Positions 53,891-63,055 of a stretch of 64,000 nucleotides of DNA are shown here, piece after piece (position 1 is the first letter of the stretch; each line of letters starts with the position of its first letter). The notes beneath the pieces are model-generated. The model saw only the letters and a list, made by a program, of their open reading frames with translations. It was not told the DNA's origin and did no database searches. The DNA comes from Asticcacaulis taihuensis (lineage in GTDB: Bacteria > Pseudomonadota > Alphaproteobacteria > Caulobacterales > Caulobacteraceae): contig NZ_FMTS01000002.1 of assembly GCF_900100255.1 (NCBI RefSeq), forward strand, positions 397,400 to 461,399, in the 5' to 3' direction. The translations under genes and the position numbers were made by a program.

Positions 53891-54883
53891 CTACTCCGCG
53901 TGTTCAAATATATAGACTACGCCGTCTTCATCGCCAAACAGAATGCGATTGGCCTCGCCGGAGATGGCAAGCGCGGTAATCGGCGCGCCTTTTTCGCCCT
54001 TGATCCATTCCACATGGGTCGATTGCAGTTCGGCCAGCCAGACGCGGCCGTCTTCGGTGCCGGCGCTGAGGATGGTTTCCTCGGCCGCGCCCGCCACGAC
54101 AGACACCATGCTGCCTTCCAGAGGGTTGATCTCGGAGGCTTCCTCACCCATCGGGCCATTGGGGCGCAGGAAGGGCCAGACCACCGCGCCATTGGCGCCG
54201 GAGGTAGCCAGCAGCTTGCCCTTGGCGAAGAAATCGAGCGACTTGATCTTGGCGGGATAGCCGCCCATGCGCATGTCTTTTGAATCCTTCAACCGCCAGC
54301 CGTGCAGAGCGTTTTCCTGCATGGCGGTGATGACGAATTCACCCGAAGGCGCCATGGCGATCTTGGTATGCGACCCGGCCCAGAACAGCTTCTGCGGCTT
54401 CTGCTTTTCATCGATACGGGCAAACCACACCACGACGCCATTATAGGTGGCGCAGTAGAGCTTGCGCGCCTTGGGATCGAAGCAGAGATCCGAGACCGAA
54501 TGCTCGTGCGTGAAGGTCTTGCTTTCCTTCTTGAGAAGGTCGAGCACATGCACCTTCTTGGCCGCGGCATAGGCAATAACCTGGCCTTCCGGCGCCACGG
54601 CGATGACGTCGATCCAGGCGCCTTTATGGGCGGCCAGTTCGATCGGGCCGGCGTCCTTCGAGGTCCAGACCACGCGGCCATCATCGCCACCGGTGATGAC
54701 GCCAAGCCCGGTCGGGTGGATGACGGCGCTCAGTATGCCGGCATTGGGATGCGCGTCGTATTCTTTTTCCGAATCCGGGAAGACAACACGGCCGTCACCG
54801 AGCGCCACCACGGGCTCATCGAGCGCATCGAACAGGGCGTCGACAACGTAAGAATCGAATGATTTTTGATAAGCAAAGGTCAT
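53891..54883 (-). CDS. WD40-repeat protein
   Basis: 330 residues made of about seven WD40-like blades (for example [82 protein letters not shown]). No signal peptide, so a cytoplasmic propeller. It follows the COG0523 GTPase gene on the same strand across a palindromic element; WD40 genes beside COG0523 genes recur in alphaproteobacteria, which suggests a shared metal-related task. Confidence 0.85.
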   Translation of the reverse strand: MTFAYQKSFDSYVVDALFDALDEPVVALGDGRVVFPDSEKEYDAHPNAGILSAVIHPTGLGVITGGDDGRVVWTSKDAGPIELAAHKGAWIDVIAVAPEGQVIAYAAAKKVHVLDLLKKESKTFTHEHSVSDLCFDPKARKLYCATYNGVVVWFARIDEKQKPQKLFWAGSHTKIAMAPSGEFVITAMQENALHGWRLKDSKDMRMGGYPAKIKSLDFFAKGKLLATSGANGAVVWPFLRPNGPMGEEASEINPLEGSMVSVVAGAAEETILSAGTEDGRVWLAELQSTHVEWIKGEKGAPITALAISGEANRILFGDEDGVVYIFEHAE

Positions 54884-54923
54884 GGGGCGCTTATAAGCAA
54901 AGAGAGAAAGTTTGAATACCCTT

Positions 54924-55103
54924 GATCCTCCCCTGATTTATCGGGGGAGGTGGCAGCGCCCAGTTCTTTGGGCGAAGCCCGAAGGGCTGGTGTCGCTGAC
55001 GGAGGGGGCTATTCCACTGTCAGTAATGCCCCCCGTCTCGACGCGCTTCGCTTGCTCGACACCTCCCTCGGAACGAAGTTGCCGTTTCGCAGGGGAGGAT
55101 GAA
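54924..55103. repeat. Palindromic intergenic element, copy C (inverted relative to A and B)
   Basis: Reverse complement carries the same blocks as copy B in order: CATCCTCCCCTGCG, CAACTTCGTTCCG, GGGAGGTGTCGAGCAAGCG, GCGTCGAGACGGGGGG, CCCCCTCCGTCAGCGACACC, CACCTCCCCC. Its left end, GATCCTCCCC, mirrors its right end, GGGGAGGATG. Lies between the COG0523 gene and the WD40 gene. Confidence 0.88.
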
Positions 55104-55107
55104 ATGT

Positions 55108-56241
55108 TTACGCCGCGATTGTCGCTTCAAAGCCAGCCTTGAGCGCCGCCGTATCGAGATGACGGCCGATAAACACCGCGCGCGAGACACGCGGTTCATC
55201 GGCCTGCCATTCGCGTTGCAGGTCGCCTTCCAGGATCATGTGAACCGCCTGAAAGACCAGGCGCTTGTTCTCGCCCTTCACATTGAGAATGCCCTTGGCA
55301 CGCAGGATATCCTGCCCCTTTTCCGCCAGCAGCTTATCAAGCCACTGGGTAAAGCGAATACCATCGATCGGCTTATCGGTGCTGAGCGACAGGCTCTTGA
55401 TCTCTTCGTCGTGGATCGGATTGATGGTGTGGCTGCAATGCTCGTCATGCACATGACCCGCTTCACCGTGCGCCGGATTGTGATGATGGTGCCCGTGATC
55501 ATGGTGATGGTGGTCATGGCCGCAGTGTTCATCATGAACATGACCGGGTTCGCCATGCGCCGGATTATGGTCATGATGATGGTGGTGCTCGTCGTGGCCA
55601 ATCTCTTCCAGCTTGGTCAGATCAAAGCGATGCTGGTTGAGCAACGAAGCGATATCGACAAACGAACGTTGAGCGCGGGTAATGCGGGCCAGCGGGTTCA
55701 GCCCCTTCAGGCGGCCCTCAATCTCGTCCAGCTTGGCATCATCAACCAGGTCGGTCTTGTTGAGGATGATATGGTCGGCAAAGGCGATCTGTTCCTTGAC
55801 CACACGATCGGTCTTGAGCGCTTCGTCAAAATGCAGCGCATCGACCAGTGCCGTCACCGAGTCGAGATAGGTCTTGGCCTTGATGTCTTCGTCAACGAAA
55901 AAGGTCTGCGCCACCGGGCCGGGATCGGCCAGGCCGGTCGTCTCAACGATGATGGCGTCGAACCGGCCCTTACGTTTCATCAGTTGCGACAGAATGCGGA
56001 TCAGGTCGCCGCGCACCGTGCAGCAGACGCAGCCATTGTTCATCTCGAACACTTCTTCATCGGCGCCGACGATCAGGTCGTTGTCGATGCCGATTTCGCC
56101 GAACTCGTTGACGATGACGGCGTATTTCTGGCCGTGGTTCTCGGAAAGGATGCGGTTGAGAAGGGTCGTCTTGCCGGCGCCCAGATAGCCGGTCAGGACT
56201 GTGACGGGGGTCTTTTGCGATGAGTGCGCGGTATCGGCCAT
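55108..56241 (-). CDS. COG0523/CobW-family GTPase metallochaperone with His-rich repeats
   Basis: 377 residues. G1 loop GYLGAGKTTLLNR, the metal-binding CxCC in NGCVCCTVRGD, G-domain motifs ETTGLADPG and LNKTDLVDD. A His-rich insert (about 215-275) has two near-identical units, each with NPAHGExGHVHDEHC, separated by runs of His. C-terminal CobW_C domain (about 285-375). These proteins deliver zinc or cobalt to client enzymes; the two His/Cys repeats favour zinc. An AT-rich palindrome CTTTATAAAG (56252-56261) lies 11 bp upstream and could be a Zur site. Confidence 0.93.
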   Translation of the reverse strand: MADTAHSSQKTPVTVLTGYLGAGKTTLLNRILSENHGQKYAVIVNEFGEIGIDNDLIVGADEEVFEMNNGCVCCTVRGDLIRILSQLMKRKGRFDAIIVETTGLADPGPVAQTFFVDEDIKAKTYLDSVTALVDALHFDEALKTDRVVKEQIAFADHIILNKTDLVDDAKLDEIEGRLKGLNPLARITRAQRSFVDIASLLNQHRFDLTKLEEIGHDEHHHHHDHNPAHGEPGHVHDEHCGHDHHHHDHGHHHHNPAHGEAGHVHDEHCSHTINPIHDEEIKSLSLSTDKPIDGIRFTQWLDKLLAEKGQDILRAKGILNVKGENKRLVFQAVHMILEGDLQREWQADEPRVSRAVFIGRHLDTAALKAGFEATIAA

Positions 56242-56387
56242 TTGAGTGTTACTTTATAAAGGTGGAATGATCTGCCGCTTAGTTAAGCCTTCGCGCATTG
56301 AAATCAAGCGGAAGTGAGAAACAGTACGCAAGATTCCCTGTCCGGTGCATTGACGATGCGGTAAAATGGAGACCTGAGGGGGAAATC

Positions 56388-57029
56388 ATGATCACTGCCG
56401 CCATTACACCACCAGCCATCCATGCGCCCGCGAAACCATGCGCGGATTACAAGCCCATCATGTTAACCGTGGGGGCTTCAATCACAACCTACTCGCCAGA
56501 TTGTCACTGGGCGTTCTCCGTGCAGGCCAGTGATGAACCACCACCATTGAAAGTTCCCGGCGGCTTTGGCGACAACAATGCCGTTCTGATCAATATGAGT
56601 ACCGGTGAAAAACAATCGGATTTTCTCATGGAAAGCAGCGCCGCTCTCCACTGGATGAAGGATGGCAAGTATGCCGTCATCAACTATTTCGACGGCAGTG
56701 GCGCCGCACAGCCACTCCTATTCAATCTGAACAAGAAGCAGCCCCCAGCCGATCTGGCGGCCTTGATATTTCCCGACATCCTTGCCCGCATTCATAAGCA
56801 TAAAAGTCAGGTCTTTCATTACTATGTCTACTTTCTCAAGGATGAGGGAAAACGCATAACAATATCGGCAAACCCTATATTCACATTGGTCGGAGATAAC
56901 GGCCCAGGCGACGGTCGATGTTACATATACAGCGTGGAAAAGGCTACAGTGCGATACCACTTCGTAAAAAGCCTGCCGGAGGGTGACAGTCATCCTTGTC
57001 CGTACAACCAGGATGAAAAATGGGATTAG
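56388..57029 (+). CDS. Hypothetical protein, 213 residues
   Basis: Start ATG 56388 with GAGGGGG 6 bp upstream. The sequence is beta-rich with phrases such as NNAVLINMSTGEKQSD, HWMKDGKYAVINYFDGSGAAQP and DGRCYIYSV, reminiscent of a partial beta-propeller, with four Cys. No signal peptide or family recognised. Codon use is a little more AT-rich than in the housekeeping genes around it. Confidence 0.6.
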   Translation: MITAAITPPAIHAPAKPCADYKPIMLTVGASITTYSPDCHWAFSVQASDEPPPLKVPGGFGDNNAVLINMSTGEKQSDFLMESSAALHWMKDGKYAVINYFDGSGAAQPLLFNLNKKQPPADLAALIFPDILARIHKHKSQVFHYYVYFLKDEGKRITISANPIFTLVGDNGPGDGRCYIYSVEKATVRYHFVKSLPEGDSHPCPYNQDEKWD

Positions 57030-57109
57030 CGTTGAACATCATCCTGACATGGCGCAATATACATATGTCAGCTTAGGCAGCGAATTGGCCGAAACCGCCA
57101 ATAAAGCCG

Positions 57110-57137
57110 TTGACTCAGCGAGATATCCTTGTATAAG
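57110..57137 (+). promoter_or_regulatory. Putative rplU-rpmA promoter
   Basis: TTGACT (57110-57115), 16-bp spacer, TATAAG (57132-57137), leaving a leader of about 100 nt before rplU with a short hairpin-prone GC stretch. Confidence 0.45.
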
Positions 57138-57244
57138 TCGCCGCCTCTCGCCCGGAGCCTTGTGGTTCCTGGGGCGTTTTTCCATTCTCCCGCGCAGGAC
57201 TTTCGCTTTTAAAAGCCCCGCGCCACGGCATAAGGTTCCTGACC

Positions 57245-57769
57245 ATGTACGCGGTCATCAAAACAGGCGGTAAGCAATACCGCGTTTCGGCTGGCGATCT
57301 GATCGTTGTCGAGAAGCTCGAAGGCGAAGCCGGCGCGGCTGTCAAGTTCAACGATGTGCTGATGCTCGGCGATGCGGCCGGTGCCGTTGTCGGCGCGCCG
57401 CTCGTTGATGGCGCCGTTGTCGAAGCCACCCTGATCGAAACCCGCAAGGGCGAGAAGGTCCGCATCTTCAAGAAGACCCGCCGTCAGGGCTATCGCCGTA
57501 CCCGCGGCCATCGCCAGCTCCAGTCGGTTCTGCGCGTTACCTCGATCCTCGGCGCCGGCAAGTCCGCCAAGTGGGAAGGCACCGTTTCGCTGACCACGAA
57601 GGCCGAACTGGACGCCCGCGCCCGTAACCTGGCGCCGCGCAACCTGGCCGCCGCCATCGAGACCCCGGAAGTGGTTTCGGTTCCGGTTGTAGCCGAGGAA
57701 GCCCCCGCCAAGAAGAAAGCCGCCCCGAAGAAGAAGGCCGCTGCTGAAACCTCGGCTGACGAAGCGTAA
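57245..57769 (+). CDS. rplU: 50S ribosomal protein L21
   Basis: 174 residues. Core L21 MYAVIKTGGKQYRVSAGDLIVVEKLEGEAG at the N-terminus and KKTRRQGYRRTRGHRQ near residue 77. The last 70 residues are an extension ending in a Lys/Ala tail (EEAPAKKKAAPKKKAAAE), longer than the usual 103-residue protein but common in alphaproteobacteria. Followed after 25 bp by rpmA. Confidence 0.97.
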   Translation: MYAVIKTGGKQYRVSAGDLIVVEKLEGEAGAAVKFNDVLMLGDAAGAVVGAPLVDGAVVEATLIETRKGEKVRIFKKTRRQGYRRTRGHRQLQSVLRVTSILGAGKSAKWEGTVSLTTKAELDARARNLAPRNLAAAIETPEVVSVPVVAEEAPAKKKAAPKKKAAAETSADEA

Positions 57770-57794
57770 TTACAGAACCTAAGGAGCACCTCCC

Positions 57795-58064
57795 ATGGCA
57801 CACAAAAAATCCGGTGGTTCGTCCCGCAACGGCCGCGACTCACAATCCAAGCGCCTCGGCGTCAAGAAGTTCGGTGGCGAACTCGTTCTCGCCGGCAACA
57901 TTCTCGTCCGCCAGCGCGGCACCAAGTTCTTTGCCGGTGAAAACGTCGGCGTCGGCCGCGACCACACCCTCTTCGCCACGGCGACAGGCAATGTGAAGTT
58001 CACCACCAAGCGCGACGAGCGTTGTTACGTCTCGATCCTGCCGGTAGCCGCGGCTGCCGAATAA
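57795..58064 (+). CDS. rpmA: 50S ribosomal protein L27
   Basis: 89 residues, start [20 protein letters not shown], with AAGGAG upstream. The N-terminal tail reaches the peptidyl transferase centre; the core has [19 protein letters not shown] and [10 protein letters not shown]. No cleavable prepeptide as seen in some Firmicutes. Confidence 0.98.
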   Translation: MAHKKSGGSSRNGRDSQSKRLGVKKFGGELVLAGNILVRQRGTKFFAGENVGVGRDHTLFATATGNVKFTTKRDERCYVSILPVAAAAE

Positions 58065-58126
58065 GCACGACCTGAAGATTTCTGGATCGTGCTTAAGATT
58101 TTAAGCCGATCCGGACCGAATGTGAG

Positions 58127-58159
58127 CGGGAGTCCGGGTTAGACCTGGCTCCCGTTTTT
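58127..58159 (+). terminator. Intrinsic terminator after rpmA
   Basis: CGGGAG-tCCGGGTtagACCTGG-CTCCCG stem (58127-58154) followed by TTTTT. Confidence 0.85.
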
Positions 58160-58289
58160 CGTTTTTGGTTTTGGCATAAACCAAACGTGATCCCGCTCTT
58201 TCAGACCTGTGGTGGAACTGACACAGTTTCACCCTAAATAGACCTCAAGGTGGTGCCATCCATGCCGCCGGGGTCAAGGAGTGACAGAC

Positions 58290-58874
58290 ATGATCACGCG
58301 CAATGAAGCCCACAGGGCCGCTATCGGCCCGCACAAGCCAGACCAGGTCAGCGTCGAGACGACGCGTCTGAGCCTGACGGCACTGAAACCTTCCGATCTT
58401 GACGCGGTCATGGCCGTCTTCGCCGATCGTAACTCGGCGCGGATGACCCATGCCATCCCGCACCCGCTGGATCGCAGCGAGGCCGAACGCCTGCTGGCCG
58501 ACATGGCGGCCACGCCCTTCACCCACTGGGCCATCCGTCTGGACGACGAGCAGTTAATCGGCATTATCAGCCTGACCAAATCGGCCTGCGGCACGACGGG
58601 CGGCATCCACTCATTCGGGCCTAACCTCAGCGTCTTCATCGCCCCGCAATGGCAGGGTCAGGGCTATGCCATTGAAGCGACCGACGGTCTGCTGCGCTGG
58701 GTGAAGAAGCGCAAACTGCACCGCATCATCCATGCGGCGCACTTTGCCGATAATGAACCTTCGGCCTCGGCCCTGATCAAGGCCGACTTCCTCTATACCG
58801 GCCGCAAGACCATGGAGACCTCACTGGCACGCGAAGGCGCGCATCTGGCGCTCCATATGATCCGCATACTGTAG
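58290..58874 (+). CDS. GNAT N-acetyltransferase (RimJ/RimL type)
   Basis: 194 residues from ATG 58290 with AAGGAG 8 bp upstream. Motifs ETTRLSLTALKPSDLDAVMA, the acetyl-CoA loop PQWQGQGYAIEATDGLLRW, and the NEPSASALIKADF ending typical of RimJ/L-like enzymes that acetylate protein N-termini or small amines. Inserted between rpmA and obgE; bounded by terminators, so likely its own unit. Confidence 0.88.
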   Translation: MITRNEAHRAAIGPHKPDQVSVETTRLSLTALKPSDLDAVMAVFADRNSARMTHAIPHPLDRSEAERLLADMAATPFTHWAIRLDDEQLIGIISLTKSACGTTGGIHSFGPNLSVFIAPQWQGQGYAIEATDGLLRWVKKRKLHRIIHAAHFADNEPSASALIKADFLYTGRKTMETSLAREGAHLALHMIRIL

Positions 58875-60020
<1,146 letters not shown>

Positions 60021-60022
60021 GG

Positions 60023-60682
60023 ATGTGGTTCGCCGGTCCGGCCCCGATGCGGCCTGCAGTCCCCGCGGGTGGTTTGCGCAGCGGCTTCCATCTGGAACGC
60101 GGCATGACGGTGGGGCTGTTCGGCGGCTCGTTCAATCCGGCACACGCCGGCCATCGCCATGTCGCCGAAACGGCGCGCCAGCAACTGGGCCTCGACCGGA
60201 TCATCTGGCTGGTCTCGCCGCAGAACCCGCTGAAATCAAAGAGCGAAACCGCGCCTCTGGCCGAACGCATGGCCGGCGTGCAGCCTTTTACCGGCCACGG
60301 CGATGTCATTTCCGACTTCGAGACCCGTATCCACGCCACCTATACGCTCGATACCCTGCGGGCACTTAAGGCCCGTTATCCCGGCGTCCATTTCGTCTGG
60401 ATCATGGGCGGCGACAGTCTGGCCGGTTTTCATCGCTGGCGCGGCTGGGTGCAACTGATGCACATGGTGCCGATCGCCGTCGTCTCGCGCCCCGGCGCCC
60501 TGATGAAGGCACGCTTTTCACCTGCCACGCAGCGTTTCGCCCGTTATCGGGTGGATGAGCGCGCCGCGCGTACCCTGCCTTGTCTTAAGCTGCCGGCCTG
60601 GACCTATATCAAAGGTCCGTTACATGGCCACTCGTCCACGGCCTTGCGGCTGAAACTAAAGACAAAATCCCCAAACCAGTAA
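60023..60682 (+). CDS. nadD: Nicotinate-nucleotide adenylyltransferase
   Basis: NaMN plus ATP gives NaAD, in NAD synthesis. The 219 residues have the nucleotidyltransferase motifs GLFGGSFNPAHAGHRHVA and the C-terminal SSTALR. A 27-residue N-terminal extension precedes the core if translation begins at ATG 60023, 2 bp after the obgE stop; ATG 60104 (MTVGLFGG) would remove it. Upstream of rsfS as in many bacteria. Confidence 0.93.
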   Translation: MWFAGPAPMRPAVPAGGLRSGFHLERGMTVGLFGGSFNPAHAGHRHVAETARQQLGLDRIIWLVSPQNPLKSKSETAPLAERMAGVQPFTGHGDVISDFETRIHATYTLDTLRALKARYPGVHFVWIMGGDSLAGFHRWRGWVQLMHMVPIAVVSRPGALMKARFSPATQRFARYRVDERAARTLPCLKLPAWTYIKGPLHGHSSTALRLKLKTKSPNQ

Positions 60683-60734
60683 ATTTCCATCAAGGCGTGA
60701 CCTGAAGCGCATTTTGTGCTATCAAGTTGCCATC

Positions 60735-61199
60735 GTGGATCATAAAGGAACCCTAGCCCTGTCTCGTCAACCTGCGCACACCGCGCCCGAAACCCCTCAG
60801 TCTGAGGCTCCCGCGTCCGCTGACGCCCACGAAGATTCCAGTACCGACGCCCTGCTGCCCCTGGAAAGCCTGATCGTCAATAAGTTGGACGATGACAAGG
60901 CACAGGATATCGTCTGCATCGACCTGAAGGGCAAATCCTCGGTCGCCGACACACTGATTATCGCTTCCGGCCGTTCGCACCGCCATGTCGGCGCCTTGGC
61001 GGATCACGTCGTGCGCGCCCTCAAGGAAGCCGGCCACGGCAAGGCCAAGATCGAGGGCCTGCCGGCCTGCGATTGGGTGCTGATCGATGTCGGCGATGTC
61101 GTCGTCCATATCTTCCGCCCGGAAGTCCGCAGCTTCTACAATATCGAGAAGATCTGGTCGCTGTCGCCTGAAGGCACGGGCCATACGGTTTCCGTCTAG
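60735..61199 (+). CDS. rsfS: Ribosomal silencing factor
   Basis: Binds L14 and blocks subunit joining when nutrients are low. The core domain (about residue 45 onward) has DIVCIDLKGKSSVADTLIIA, SHRHVGALADHVVRAL, CDWVLIDVGDVVVHIF and FYNIEKIW. The start is unclear: GTG 60735 gives 154 residues with a disordered N-terminus; AAAGGA at 60745 could instead serve a start a few codons later. Confidence 0.92.
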   Translation: MDHKGTLALSRQPAHTAPETPQSEAPASADAHEDSSTDALLPLESLIVNKLDDDKAQDIVCIDLKGKSSVADTLIIASGRSHRHVGALADHVVRALKEAGHGKAKIEGLPACDWVLIDVGDVVVHIFRPEVRSFYNIEKIWSLSPEGTGHTVSV

Positions 61200-61208
61200 G
61201 CTTAGTTT

Positions 61209-61700
61209 ATGAAGCTGACGCTCTGCGCCATCGGCAAGCTCGGCGCGACGGTCGAAAACAACCTCGTGAAAGACTATCTGAACCGCGCCAGTTTAACCGG
61301 GCGCGGTTTAGGTATTTCGCCGGTCGACCTGCTCGAAGTCGAGGCGAAAAGGGGTGCGAAAGCCGCCACCTCCGCGCTGCTGAAAGCGCAGGAAATGGAA
61401 GCGATCAGGTCCGGCTTGGGGGAAGGCGGCATCCTGATCACCTGCGACGAGCATGGCGAGCAACTGACCTCGCGCCAGATCGCCCAACGCCTCAATACCT
61501 ATAAGGATCGCGGCGAGCGTCGCGTCACCTTCCTGATCGGCGGGGCTGACGGCCTCGACCCGGCCTTGCTGAAATCCTCCGCCTTTTCGCTGGCCTTCGG
61601 CCCGCAGACCTGGCCACACGCCCTGGTACGCGTCATGCTGGCCGAGCAGATGTACCGCGCCACAACCATCCTGGCCGGCCTGCCCTATCACCGTGACTGA
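61209..61700 (+). CDS. rlmH: 23S rRNA pseudouridine-1915 N3-methyltransferase
   Basis: 163 residues, SPOUT fold. LLEVEAKRGAKAATSALLKAQE, LITCDEHGEQLTSRQIAQRL, and the SAM-knot region FLIGGADGLDPALLKSSAFSLAFGPQTWPHALVRVMLAEQMYRA, ending LPYHRD. Nine bp after rsfS, so in the same operon. Confidence 0.96.
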   Translation: MKLTLCAIGKLGATVENNLVKDYLNRASLTGRGLGISPVDLLEVEAKRGAKAATSALLKAQEMEAIRSGLGEGGILITCDEHGEQLTSRQIAQRLNTYKDRGERRVTFLIGGADGLDPALLKSSAFSLAFGPQTWPHALVRVMLAEQMYRATTILAGLPYHRD

Positions 61701-61703
61701 TCT

Positions 61704-61773
61704 CCGGGCATATGCCCGGCAAGGCCAAGCGGCCGCCCGAGCTGATGCGAGGAAGCCATGCGGCGTTTGAGCT
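61704..61773 (+). repeat. Hairpin-plus-core intergenic element, copy 2
   Basis: Perfect palindrome CCGGGCATATGCCCGG (61704-61719), then the conserved core starting CAAGGCCAAGCGGCCGCC and ending CATGCGGCGTTTGAGCT. Starts 4 nt after the rlmH stop. Compare copy 1 at 20899-20972. Confidence 0.75.
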
Positions 61774-61825
61774 GAAAAAAAGTCCATTTATTGAGAATTA
61801 AGCCGAACCATCTTATCTCAATGAC

Positions 61826-62965
61826 ATGCTCGCTTCCTCGCGCCATCTGCTGTTGACCGGCCTGGCCGTGCTCGCCCTTACAGGCGCGGTGCAAAGCGAT
61901 GCGCAGCAACGCACGCATGATCTTTCGGAAGCCGATCGCGCCACGCTCGACACGCTTTCCGCCCAGCGTCGCGCCGAGGAACGCAAGAGCGACACCCAGC
62001 GCCGCTCCGCCCGCCAGATCGCCCAGGAGGTCGAGGCCCTGCGCGAGCAGATTATCGAGATATCAAAGAAGCAGGGTACGGGCGAAACGCGCTCAGCCAT
62101 CTACCGCGCCAAACTGGAAACCATCAACCAGCAGGAAACCGACATTTCCCGCCGCCTGATCGCCGAACGCGACAAGCAGACGCGCCTGCTTTCGGCCCTG
62201 CAAATCTATTCGCGCAATCCGCCGCCGGCGCTTTTCGTCACCCCGCGCAAGGCCAATGACGCCGTTCTGGCCGCCATCATCATGCGCGCCATCACTCCGG
62301 AACTGAAGAAGCGCACCGAAAGCCTGGTGCGGCAGAACAGCCAGTTGGTCAATCTGCGCCGTCAGGCCGCCCTGCAAAACGAGGCCATTTTCATCTCCGA
62401 GAGCGAAGTTTCCGAGCAGCGCACGGAGATAGAGCGCCTGATCCAGCAGAAGATGGACTTGGAAGACCAGTTGCTGAACCAGGCCGATCAGATGGATGCC
62501 CGCGCCGCCGAGCTGAAGGCGCGCGAAAACCGTCTGACCGGCGACCTGCCGTTGAAATTTTTTGGTTCCCCGGCCATAGACAACACGCATTTACAGCCCC
62601 CCGTGGTCGGCGATATCACGGTGAATTTCGGCCAGACCGATGGCAGGACCCCTGCCAGCCGCGGTGTCTCCTATGCCGCCCTGCCCGGTTCGCAGGTCAC
62701 CGCGCCCGCGGAAGGCGAGGTCGAATATGCCGGTCCGCTCGATTCCTACGGCCAGGTGGTCGTTCTCAGCATCGGCCATGATTATCGCGTCGTGGTCACC
62801 GGCATCGGCCGCATCTATGTCCAGCAGGGCCAGACCGTCGGCCGCCATGAACCACTGGGGCGGATGCCCAACCTCTCCGACAAGAAGGCGCTTCTCTATA
62901 TGGAACTGCGCAAAGGCGAAACGCCGGTCAATCCGGCGACGCCGCTCCAGCTTTCCAGCCGCTAA
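61826..62965 (+). CDS. EnvC-like murein hydrolase activator with degenerate LytM domain
   Basis: 379 residues. Signal peptide (about 1-26), a long coiled coil (about 30-245, with LREQIIEISKKQGTG and KKRTESLVRQNSQL), then a C-terminal LytM/M23 domain (about 265-375). Zinc-binding His/Asp residues of active LytM enzymes are missing: the usual HxH near the end is replaced by KALLYMELRKG. So it probably activates amidases, like EnvC, or resembles the inactive Caulobacter LytM factor LdpF. Directly upstream of ctpA as in many alphaproteobacteria. Confidence 0.9.
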   Translation: MLASSRHLLLTGLAVLALTGAVQSDAQQRTHDLSEADRATLDTLSAQRRAEERKSDTQRRSARQIAQEVEALREQIIEISKKQGTGETRSAIYRAKLETINQQETDISRRLIAERDKQTRLLSALQIYSRNPPPALFVTPRKANDAVLAAIIMRAITPELKKRTESLVRQNSQLVNLRRQAALQNEAIFISESEVSEQRTEIERLIQQKMDLEDQLLNQADQMDARAAELKARENRLTGDLPLKFFGSPAIDNTHLQPPVVGDITVNFGQTDGRTPASRGVSYAALPGSQVTAPAEGEVEYAGPLDSYGQVVVLSIGHDYRVVVTGIGRIYVQQGQTVGRHEPLGRMPNLSDKKALLYMELRKGETPVNPATPLQLSSR

Positions 62966-63055
62966 GCTAATCCATGAAACTAAATAACCGCGCCCCGTTT
63001 ACGCCATGTTCTCACTCTTATATGCTAGACTGATTGTATGCCCACCGAGGATGAA

